A stretch of DNA of 64,000 nt, taken from positions 44,029-108,028 of the forward strand of contig CACHZY010000002.1 of NCBI GenBank assembly GCA_902584445.1. The letters are read 5' to 3'. Source of the stretch: an uncultured Bacteroidota bacterium. Its GTDB lineage: Bacteria > Bacteroidota > Bacteroidia > Flavobacteriales > Flavobacteriaceae. The first letter of the stretch is position 1, and each line of letters starts with the position of its first letter. The notes under the pieces are model-generated. The model was given only the letters and a program-made list of their open reading frames with translations, had not been told where the DNA came from and ran no database searches. Shown here one piece after another: positions 57,297-64,000 of this stretch. Made by a program: the position numbers and the translations under genes.

Positions 57297-57692
57297 ATGA
57301 TTCAACGTATTCAATCGATTTACCTTCTAATAACTTCTTTAATAAGTATTTCAAGTTATTTAATTTTTCCTAAACTTAACTTTACATTTAATGACTCATC
57401 ATTTATGAACTGTTTTGTTATTCCATATTTATGTTTAAGTTTTTTTGTTAGTTTTTTTAATATTTTTTTGTTTAAAAACAGATTGCTTCAATTGATTTTA
57501 AATAAAATTCATTTAATCATTCACCTTTTAGTGCTTATTATTTTTTCTTGTTTAATCTATCAAAAAAAAATTAATTACCCTGAAATTCAATGGATAATAA
57601 CTCCAATTTTATCCGCAATTTTTCTTTTATTGGCAAACAAGGGAATAAAGGGTGACGAAGATCTAATTAGGTCTGTCGATCGTTTGAGATAA
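57297..57692 (+). CDS. DUF4293-family membrane protein
   Basis: A 131-residue protein with four hydrophobic helices. I start at the ATG at 57297 (MIQRIQSIYLLI), which matches the family's conserved beginning; the frame extends to a TTG at 57228 but those 23 codons lack conservation-like features. The function of the family is unknown; it is frequent next to rho in Bacteroidota. Its 3' end overlaps the end of the convergent phosphoesterase gene by 26 bp. Confidence 0.85.
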   Translation: MIQRIQSIYLLITSLISISSYLIFPKLNFTFNDSSFMNCFVIPYLCLSFFVSFFNIFLFKNRLLQLILNKIHLIIHLLVLIIFSCLIYQKKINYPEIQWIITPILSAIFLLLANKGIKGDEDLIRSVDRLR

Positions 57693-58191
57693 TCTTCCCT
57701 CTTAGTCCAAGCTCAACCACCTCTAGATTTTGAATTTCTTTTTTATTAATTGTAAACCTAATCATAGTCCTAATTTTGTGAAATCCATTAACACCTGCAG
57801 CGCCAGGGTTCATATGTATTAAATTTAATTTTTTATCAGAAATAACTTTCAATATATGAGAATGACCACAAATGTATATCTTAGGCTTTTCTTCCAAAAG
57901 AAGTTTTTTTAATTTTGAATTATATTTACTTGGGTATCCTCCAATATGGGTAATTAATACTTTAACTTCCTCACAATAAAAAACCAAATATTTTTTGAAT
58001 TGACTTCTCAGTAATTGGTTATCAATATTACCAAATACAGCTCTTAGTGGTTTTAGTTTAGATATTTTTTCAATTATGCTGTATTCGCCAATGTCTCCTG
58101 CGTGCCAAACCTCGTCCGCCCAATTGACATGATTTATCATTTTCTGATCTAAATGACCATGTGTATCAGACATTAGAAGGATTTTTTTCAA
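57667..58191 (-). CDS. YfcE/MJ0936-family metallophosphoesterase
   Basis: A 174-residue calcineurin-like phosphodiesterase. Metal-binding motifs: LLMSDTHGHLD (DxH), VWHAGDIGE (GD), VFGNIDNQLL (GNxD), LITHIGG and ICGHSHILKV (GHSH). Such enzymes cleave phosphodiesters such as test substrates and possibly cyclic nucleotides; the physiological substrate is unclear. The start is TTG at 58191 (MKKILLMSDTHG), with no upstream ATG in frame. It converges on and overlaps the DUF4293 gene. Confidence 0.9.
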   Translation of the reverse strand: MKKILLMSDTHGHLDQKMINHVNWADEVWHAGDIGEYSIIEKISKLKPLRAVFGNIDNQLLRSQFKKYLVFYCEEVKVLITHIGGYPSKYNSKLKKLLLEEKPKIYICGHSHILKVISDKKLNLIHMNPGAAGVNGFHKIRTMIRFTINKKEIQNLEVVELGLRGKIISNDRQT

Positions 58192-58291
58192 TGAATTTCT
58201 TTTTAATTTAAGATAAATATATTTTAAAAATTTGATCTCTATTATTTAATAAATAATGATGATCAAAACGATATCTTTACAAAATAATTAA

Positions 58292-59050
58292 ATGGAATTG
58301 AAACGTTACTTTATTGAGTTTTCTTATGATGGATTGGCCTTTCATGGTTGGCAAAGGCAACCTAATGCTTTAAGTGTTCAGGAAGTTATTGAAGATGGTT
58401 TATCAAAGTTATTGAAAAAGAAAATACCAATTATTGGAGCTGGAAGAACTGATGCAGGTGTGCATGCAAGGCAAATGTTTGCCCACTTCAATGCATCAAT
58501 TAAAGAGGGATATTTAAAAGATTTAGTTTTTTTGTTAAATAACTACCTTCCAAAATCAATTAATATAATTTCCCTTGAAAATGTTAAAGTAACAGCTCAT
58601 GCACGTTTTGATGCTATAGAACGTTCTTATGAATACTACATTTCAACCGTTAAAGATCCTTTTACTAATTCGTTTCATTATTTTTTAAAAAATGTACCGG
58701 ATATTAATTTAATGAATCAGGCCTCAGAGATTCTTCTCAATCACAAAGATTTTAAATGTTTTTCAAAGTCTCATACTGATGTTAAAACTTTTCTTTGTGA
58801 TATTAAGAATGCATCTTGGTCTAAAAAAGAAAGCCAAATAGTATTTTCTATTACCTCTAACAGATTTTTAAGAAATATGGTAAGATCGATTGTGGGAACA
58901 TTATTGGAGATAGGTTTAAAAAAAAGACCTATTCAAGATATGAAAGTTATAATTGAAAGTAAGGATAGAAGCAAAGCTGGATTTTCAGTACCTGCTAAGG
59001 GACTTTTTTTAACAAAAATTATATATCCCTCAAATATTTTTTTAAAATAA
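58292..59050 (+). CDS. truA: tRNA pseudouridine(38-40) synthase
   Basis: Converts uridines 38-40 of the tRNA anticodon arm to pseudouridine. 252 residues. FSYDGLAFHGWQRQPNALSVQ at the N-terminus, the catalytic Asp in GAGRTDAGVHARQM, ARFDAIERSYEYYI and the C-terminal FLRNMVRSIVGTLLEIG are classical TruA blocks. Its stop shares one base with the next ATG (TAATG), so it is translationally coupled to the ABC exporter gene. Confidence 0.96.
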   Translation: MELKRYFIEFSYDGLAFHGWQRQPNALSVQEVIEDGLSKLLKKKIPIIGAGRTDAGVHARQMFAHFNASIKEGYLKDLVFLLNNYLPKSINIISLENVKVTAHARFDAIERSYEYYISTVKDPFTNSFHYFLKNVPDINLMNQASEILLNHKDFKCFSKSHTDVKTFLCDIKNASWSKKESQIVFSITSNRFLRNMVRSIVGTLLEIGLKKRPIQDMKVIIESKDRSKAGFSVPAKGLFLTKIIYPSNIFLK

Positions 59051-60816
59051 TGAAAAAGAATAAAGTAGACATATTTGACTATACATTATTTTCAAAACTA
59101 ATGTTTTATGTAAAACCATACAAAAACATATATTATTTTGTTATGTCAGCTGCTATTTTAGTTTCTGGCTTTTCTGTATTAACTCCTTACTTACTTAAAA
59201 TCATTGTCGATGACTTTATTCGGTTAAAAGATTATGATGGTATGATTTTCATTATAACATTGATGTTAATCACTTTGATTGCAGAGGTTATATTTCAATT
59301 CTTTTTTGTGTTTTTCGCTAACTTGTTAGGGCAAAATGTCATTAAAGATTTAAGATTAGTTCTCTATAAAAAAATTATAGGTTTTAGGATGTCTTATTTT
59401 GATCAATCTGCTGTAGGCAGGCTAGTGACTAGAGCAGTAAATGACATTGAAACAATAGCCAGTATTTTTTCCCAAGGTTTGTTTATGATAATTGCTGACT
59501 TATTAAAAATGGCAGTTGTAATAATTATCATGTTGGTAATTAATTGGAAGCTTTCATTAATTGTTTTTTCAATTCTTCCCTTAATTATCTATGCTACAAG
59601 ACTTTTTCAAAAATCAATGAAGACCGCATTTGAGGAGGTTAGGCTCCAAGTTGCTAATTTAAATTCATTTATTCAAGAGCAATTGACAGGTATGCAAATT
59701 GTGCAGTTGTTTCACCGTGAAGAAATCGAATTTAAAAAATTTACTTCTATAAACGAAAAACATAAAGAAGCTTGGTTAAAAACAGTATGGTATAACTCCA
59801 TTTTTTTTCCAGTTGCTGAAATTTCTTCATCTATTACACTTGGATTGTTAGTTTGGTTTGGAGGTCTAAATGTTGCTGTTGGAGGTTCAATTTCACTAGG
59901 AACTATTTTTTTATTTATTCAAATGTCGCAGATGCTATTTCGTCCATTGCGTCAAATCGCTGATAAATTTAATACACTTCAGATGGGAATGGTTGCAGCT
60001 GAACGAATTTTTAAAATTATTGGAACAAAAAGTATCATTAATGATTTAGGATCAAAAACACCCAAAAATATTAAAGGTGAAATATCAATTAAGAACTTAA
60101 AATTTTCATATAAACGTGGGGAAGAGGTTATTCGTGGTATCAATTTAACAATAAGACCTGGTGAGAAAATTGCAATTGTGGGTTCAACAGGAGCGGGTAA
60201 ATCAACACTTATTAATCTTCTCGCACGTTTTTATGAGTATGATTCTGGAGAAATTTATATTGATAATATAAAGATCCGAGATTTTTCTCTAAAATCACTT
60301 AGAAGCCATATAGGAATTGTTTTACAAGATGTTTTCCTTTTTGCAGATTCAATTCTTAACAACATTACCTTAAATAATCCAAATATTTCTAGGGAGCTGG
60401 TCATAAATGTAGCCAGAGAAATTGGGGTTCATAAATTTATTGAATCACTACCTGGCGGGTACAATTACAATGTTAAAGAGAGAGGGGTTATGCTTTCATC
60501 TGGTCAACGTCAACTGATAGCTTTCCTTAGAGTTTATATTTCTAATCCAAGTATTATGATTTTAGATGAAGCTACTTCCTCAATAGACTCCTACTCTGAG
60601 GAGCTAATAAAAATCGCTACTGCAAGAATTACTGAAAAGAAGACTTCGATCATAATAGCCCATCGATTATCTACAATTAAAAATGCAGACCGAATTGTTG
60701 TGATGGATAGGGGAAATATTGTTGAAATAGGATCGCATGAGGAGTTATTGCAAATAAAAGAAGGGTTTTATTCAAGATTATATAAAATTCAATTCTCTGA
60801 ATTGGCTTTAGTTTAA
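59050..60816 (+). CDS. MsbA/MDR-type ABC exporter (membrane plus ATPase domains)
   Basis: Half-transporter of 588 residues working as a homodimer or heterodimer in the inner membrane. Six helices in residues about 25-320 (RLVTRAVNDIETIASIFSQG in the coupling region), then the nucleotide-binding domain: Walker A VGSTGAGKST, Q-loop IGIVLQDVFLF, signature MLSSGQRQLIAFLR, Walker B IMILDEATSSID and switch IIAHRLSTI. The signature reads LSSGQ instead of LSGGQ. Cargo is unknown; lipid, drug or peptide export are options. It overlaps truA by one base and the convergent cdaA end by 4 bp. Confidence 0.92.
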   Translation: MKKNKVDIFDYTLFSKLMFYVKPYKNIYYFVMSAAILVSGFSVLTPYLLKIIVDDFIRLKDYDGMIFIITLMLITLIAEVIFQFFFVFFANLLGQNVIKDLRLVLYKKIIGFRMSYFDQSAVGRLVTRAVNDIETIASIFSQGLFMIIADLLKMAVVIIIMLVINWKLSLIVFSILPLIIYATRLFQKSMKTAFEEVRLQVANLNSFIQEQLTGMQIVQLFHREEIEFKKFTSINEKHKEAWLKTVWYNSIFFPVAEISSSITLGLLVWFGGLNVAVGGSISLGTIFLFIQMSQMLFRPLRQIADKFNTLQMGMVAAERIFKIIGTKSIINDLGSKTPKNIKGEISIKNLKFSYKRGEEVIRGINLTIRPGEKIAIVGSTGAGKSTLINLLARFYEYDSGEIYIDNIKIRDFSLKSLRSHIGIVLQDVFLFADSILNNITLNNPNISRELVINVAREIGVHKFIESLPGGYNYNVKERGVMLSSGQRQLIAFLRVYISNPSIMILDEATSSIDSYSEELIKIATARITEKKTSIIIAHRLSTIKNADRIVVMDRGNIVEIGSHEELLQIKEGFYSRLYKIQFSELALV

Positions 60817-61601
60817 ATTGATAGGTCTTCGGTTAATAGTCTCCTTAAATCTTCAACGTTTTTAAATTTACAAAACTCCCCATCCTTTATGTAAGACATT
60901 TTTCCAGTCTGTTCTGATATAACTAAAACTATAGAATCTGTTTTTTCACTAATCCCAATAGCTGCTCGATGTCTTAGTCCAAATCTTGTCGGTATGGCTG
61001 TTGAATCTGATACTGGCAGGACTACTCTAGTTGCCTTAATGAAGTTTTGCTTTATAATGATTGCACCATCGTGAAGGGGACTGTTTTTAAAGAAAATGGC
61101 CTCCAGAATTTGTGAGCTTACTTCAATATTAGCTTCATCTCCAGTACTGGTTAGAAAGTCTAAATTGTTTTCTTTTTCCAAGACGATAATTGCACCAGTT
61201 TTTTCACTTGCCATTTTTTCACAAGCATTTAGTAGAGAAGTTAAATCTAGCTTAAGTGTTCCTTCATCTTGATTTGAAAAATTAAAATAACGAACTACAT
61301 TTCTCCTGGAAGCAAAATTAGTTGATCCAATAAGTAAAAGAAATTTTCGTATTTCCTGTTGAAAAACTACAATCAAAGCAAAGAAACCAACACTAATAAA
61401 TTTACCTAAAATATTACTTAATACATCTAGATTTAGGATATCAGTTATTTTCCAGATTAAGTAAAAAATCACTATTCCAATAAAAATATTTATGGCTACA
61501 GTTCCTTTGACTAGTCTGTAAGCATAAAATAAAAGTAGGGCAACAAGAATAATGTCGGCAATGTCTATTATAGAAATTTCAAGAAAGCTTAATTGATCCA
61601 A
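60813..61601 (-). CDS. cdaA: Diadenylate cyclase CdaA (c-di-AMP synthase)
   Basis: Membrane-bound enzyme making cyclic di-AMP from two ATP, a messenger for potassium and osmotic balance. 262 residues: three N-terminal helices (about 12-80; GTVAINIFIGIVIFYLIW), then the DisA_N domain with the catalytic motifs LHDGAIII and FGLRHRAAIGISE. The start is TTG at 61601 with an in-frame TAA directly before it. It lies 28 bp after folP on the same strand, a usual arrangement in Bacteroidota. Confidence 0.95.
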   Translation of the reverse strand: MDQLSFLEISIIDIADIILVALLLFYAYRLVKGTVAINIFIGIVIFYLIWKITDILNLDVLSNILGKFISVGFFALIVVFQQEIRKFLLLIGSTNFASRRNVVRYFNFSNQDEGTLKLDLTSLLNACEKMASEKTGAIIVLEKENNLDFLTSTGDEANIEVSSQILEAIFFKNSPLHDGAIIIKQNFIKATRVVLPVSDSTAIPTRFGLRHRAAIGISEKTDSIVLVISEQTGKMSYIKDGEFCKFKNVEDLRRLLTEDLSI

Positions 61602-61629
61602 TTATTCTGTTTTTTGTAAAATTAAAAAA

Positions 61630-62451
61630 CTATCCAAGCGCCTGCAACAAATCAACGCATTCTTTGGCCTGCTTAACATCGTGAACACGCAAAATATTTG
61701 CACCTTTTATTAACGCCACTGTATTTAGGATAGTTGATCCATTTAGGGCTTCGTCAGGAGAAATACCCAATTTATTGTATATCATGGACTTTCGCGATAG
61801 TCCAATCATTACAGGTAATTCAAAATTTTGAAAAAACTTTAGATTTTTAAGTATTTCATAATTATGAGATATTGTTTTACCAAATCCAAAACCTGGATCT
61901 ATAATTACATCATTGATTCCAGATTTATATGCAGATTGTATTTGATTTGAAAAATAATAAATTACTTCTTTTACTACATCTTTATACTTTGGATTTTTTT
62001 GCATAGTTTCAGGTTTACCAGAAGTATGCATTAATACATATGGAACATTGTAGTATCCAACTGTATTCATCATTTTATTATCAAATTGTCCACCTGAAAT
62101 ATCATTGATCATGGCTGCTCCGCGATCTAATGCATCAGCTGCTACTGTTGAGCGAAAAGTATCTATTGAAAAATGAGTTTTTGGGTGTATTTTAGTTAAT
62201 CTTTCTAAAACTGGGAGCAACCTTTTTTTTTCAGCTTCGACTGAAACTGGTTTAGCTCCTGGCTTTGTACTGTAAGCACCTAGATCAATAAAATTTGCAC
62301 CTGCCTTAATCATACTATCGGTTTGCTTCAATGCCCTTTCAACTTTATTGTATTTTCCACCATCATAAAAAGAGTCAGGGGTTAGATTTAGTATTCCCAT
62401 AATTTTTGGTTTACTTAAGTCTATTAATTCTCCTTTAATATTTATTGTCAT
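61630..62451 (-). CDS. folP: Dihydropteroate synthase
   Basis: Joins p-aminobenzoate to dihydropterin pyrophosphate in folate synthesis; the target of sulfonamides. 273 residues. Conserved blocks: IMGILNLTPDSFYDGGKY, FIDLGAYSTKPGAKPV (Gly-Ala-Tyr in place of the usual Gly-Gly-Glu/Ala-Glu), SIDTFRSTVA, INDISGG, IDPGFGFGKT and GLSRKSMI. First gene of a unit with cdaA; divergent from the DUF1599 gene. Confidence 0.96.
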   Translation of the reverse strand: MTINIKGELIDLSKPKIMGILNLTPDSFYDGGKYNKVERALKQTDSMIKAGANFIDLGAYSTKPGAKPVSVEAEKKRLLPVLERLTKIHPKTHFSIDTFRSTVAADALDRGAAMINDISGGQFDNKMMNTVGYYNVPYVLMHTSGKPETMQKNPKYKDVVKEVIYYFSNQIQSAYKSGINDVIIDPGFGFGKTISHNYEILKNLKFFQNFELPVMIGLSRKSMIYNKLGISPDEALNGSTILNTVALIKGANILRVHDVKQAKECVDLLQALG

Positions 62452-62541
62452 GTTTTTTTAAAATACTTTGATAACTTTATTTAACGGCTTCAATGATCTA
62501 AAAAAAATTATCGAAATTTACATTAAATTTTATTAAAATAG

Positions 62542-63084
62542 ATGTTATCAACACAACTTCAATACCAGAGTGTAATGAAAAACTGCAAGTCTCTTTTTAA
62601 TAAAAAAATGCAGGATTACGGAAGCTCTTGGCGAATCATGAGATTAACCTCTTTAACAGATCAAATTTTTATCAAAGCACAAAGAATTAGAGGTTTACAA
62701 ACTAAGATTACTCGTAAGGTAGATGAGGGAGAGATTCCCGAATTTATAGGTATCATAAACTATTCAATAATGGCTTTGATTCAAATTGAATTAGGGGTCT
62801 CTGAGAACCCTGATCTTGATTTAGATGAAGCTTTAAACAATTATGAGGCTCAGGAGAAAATTATTTTTGAATTGATGTTAGCTAAAAACCACGATTATGG
62901 TGAAGCATGGCGTGATATGCGAGTTAGCTCTTTGACGGATCTTATATTACAAAAACTAATGCGAGTCAAACAGATAGAAGCTAATTCTGGTAAAACGATC
63001 GTTAGTGAGGGAATTGAAGCAAACTATCATGATATTGTTAATTATGCTGTATTTGCGCTAATTCATCTTAAAGATTTTGATTAG
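62542..63084 (+). CDS. DUF1599-family protein with internal duplication
   Basis: A 180-residue protein of unknown function, conserved next to folP in many Bacteroidota. It is made of two similar halves (about 12-82 and 108-178), each with DYGxxWRxMRxxSLTDxI, then a Lys/Arg-rich helix, a Val-x-Glu-Gly turn and NYxxxALI. It looks cytoplasmic and mostly helical, reminiscent of nucleotide-processing all-alpha folds, but I have no firm evidence for an activity. The next gene begins 4 bp after its stop. Confidence 0.88.
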   Translation: MLSTQLQYQSVMKNCKSLFNKKMQDYGSSWRIMRLTSLTDQIFIKAQRIRGLQTKITRKVDEGEIPEFIGIINYSIMALIQIELGVSENPDLDLDEALNNYEAQEKIIFELMLAKNHDYGEAWRDMRVSSLTDLILQKLMRVKQIEANSGKTIVSEGIEANYHDIVNYAVFALIHLKDFD

Positions 63085-63087
63085 TAA

Positions 63088-64000
63088 ATGATGTTATCTA
63101 CTCTTTCAAAACTTTTTTATTCTTTTCTTACTCTCTTTGGAGTTGTAACAATTGTATTTTTCCTTTTTAATGTTCTACCTGGAGATCCCGCACAAATGAT
63201 GGTAGATCAACAAGAGGATAGCCAACAGTTAGAACTAATAAAAAAAAAATATGGTTTTGATTTACCTATTTTAACTCAATACTTTCTCTATCTGAATGAT
63301 TTATCTCCTCTCTCATATCATTCTCTTGACAATGAGGATTTATCCTTTTTCTCGGAGAAAAAATATTTTGGTTTTTCATTAGTTAAAACCTCAAATTTTG
63401 TTGTTGCAATTAAATTTCCACATTTAAGAACTTCTTATCAAAAGCGAGGTAAAAAAGTTTCTAAAGTTATTTATGAAACACTTCCAAATACAATTATCTT
63501 GGCGATTTCCGCAATTTCTATTTCAGTTTTTTTTGGACTTATTTTGGGAGTTATTTCTGCTTTATATTTTAATACATGGATTGATAGATGGCTGCAGCTA
63601 TTTAGCACCCTAGGTATGAGTGTGCCCTCATTTTTCAGTGCTATTATATTTTCTTGGTTTTTTGGATTTTTATATCACCAAACCACAGGTTTGAACATGA
63701 CAGGTAGTTTATATCAAATGGATGATTATGGGGAAGAGAGATTAATAATGTTAAAAAACCTTATCCTTCCATCTATTGTACTGGGAATTCGACCCATCGC
63801 AGTAATAATTCAGTTGTTCAGAAGTAGCTTACTGGATGTGCTTTCGCAAGATTATATAAAAACAGCATATTCCAAAGGGTTATCAAAAGTTGAGGTGATC
63901 TATAGACATGCTATAAAAAATGCACTTAATCCAGTTATTACTGCAATTTCTGGATGGTTTGCTTCTATGTTAGCAGGTTCTGTTTTTGTAGAATATATAT
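63088..64000 (+). CDS. Peptide/nickel-type ABC transporter permease (DppB/OppB-like), cut by window edge
   Basis: Inner-membrane permease; 304 codons are visible from the ATG at 63088 (a second ATG follows directly) and the frame is open to the window edge. The N-terminal helix TLFGVVTIVFFLFNVLPGDPA is a DppB hallmark, ETLPNTIILAISAISISVFFG starts the core, and the EAA loop is present (YSKGLSKVEVIYRHAIKNAL). A region of about 70 residues between helix 1 and the core (LSYLNDLSPLS-like, EDLSFFSEKKYFGFSLVKT) is longer than usual. Only the last helices are missing. Partner permease and ATPases should follow to the right. Confidence 0.88.
   Translation, partial: MMLSTLSKLFYSFLTLFGVVTIVFFLFNVLPGDPAQMMVDQQEDSQQLELIKKKYGFDLPILTQYFLYLNDLSPLSYHSLDNEDLSFFSEKKYFGFSLVKTSNFVVAIKFPHLRTSYQKRGKKVSKVIYETLPNTIILAISAISISVFFGLILGVISALYFNTWIDRWLQLFSTLGMSVPSFFSAIIFSWFFGFLYHQTTGLNMTGSLYQMDDYGEERLIMLKNLILPSIVLGIRPIAVIIQLFRSSLLDVLSQDYIKTAYSKGLSKVEVIYRHAIKNALNPVITAISGWFASMLAGSVFVEYI

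Overview
The window is AT-rich chromosomal DNA from a marine-type member of the Bacteroidota, most likely family Flavobacteriaceae. The basis is: a SusC/RagA-type TonB-dependent receptor; promoter-like TAnnTTTG boxes and almost no Shine-Dalgarno sites; fused SecD-SecF; archaeal/eukaryote-type ProRS; a Rho with a long Asn/Lys-rich insert; a tmRNA encoding the tag GENNYALAA; and the order asnB-gyrB-mdh-secDF followed by lgt-yidD-cysS-folE, proS, rpsT and rho. Species cannot be told from the sequence. TTG start codons are common here (sulfatase, quinoprotein, DUF5916 barrel, cysS, phosphoesterase, cdaA).

Region A (1-22.9 kb) is an accessory glycan-catabolism locus. It holds the 5' part of a SusC receptor (SusD would lie beyond the left edge), an unassigned secreted beta-propeller, an N-acetylneuraminate-lyase-like aldolase overlapping a fusion of a NanM-like kelch mutarotase with a sodium/solute symporter, a formylglycine sulfatase lipoprotein, a PQQ dehydrogenase with an embedded cytochrome c domain, a CBM9-like/DUF5916 outer-membrane barrel, a two-domain propeller/helical protein of unknown function, a sialidase-like BNR protein and a PhoPQ-related alpha/beta hydrolase lipoprotein. 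An operon of nucleoside-type MFS transporter, FAH-family 2-keto-3-deoxy-sugar-acid dehydratase and alpha-ketoglutarate semialdehyde dehydrogenase follows. Read together: outer-membrane uptake, desulfation and sialidase-like cleavage outside, sialic-acid anomer handling, transport and aldol cleavage inside, plus a non-phosphorylative sugar-acid route ending in 2-oxoglutarate. No transcriptional regulator is visible in this locus.

Region B (23.1-30.2 kb) is a patchy accessory stretch beside the tmRNA gene: a very AT-rich, tightly overlapping four-gene operon (GNA1-like acetyltransferase, second GNAT, APC permease, glycerol-1-phosphate-dehydrogenase-like enzyme); a visibly more GC-rich Tat-exported Gfo/Idh/MocA oxidoreductase flanked by two copies of a hairpin element; a remnant of an Rrp8-type methyltransferase; and a DUF4832 lipoprotein. 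The 3' end of tmRNA at 30192 faces this stretch, so an ssrA-associated island is plausible but unproven.

Region C (30.2-64 kb) is housekeeping: tmRNA, kdsA, ftsE, a large TPR protein with an outer-membrane barrel partner, an amidohydrolase lipoprotein, asnB, gyrB, mdh, secDF, a minus-strand operon folE-cysS-yidD-lgt-DinB/YfiT, a FadL-like protein with a Gly/Tyr/Ser-rich lipoprotein, proS, tRNA-Glu, rpsT, rho, a DUF4293 protein, a phosphoesterase, truA, an ABC exporter, cdaA, folP, a DUF1599 protein and the start of a peptide-type ABC permease cut by the right edge.
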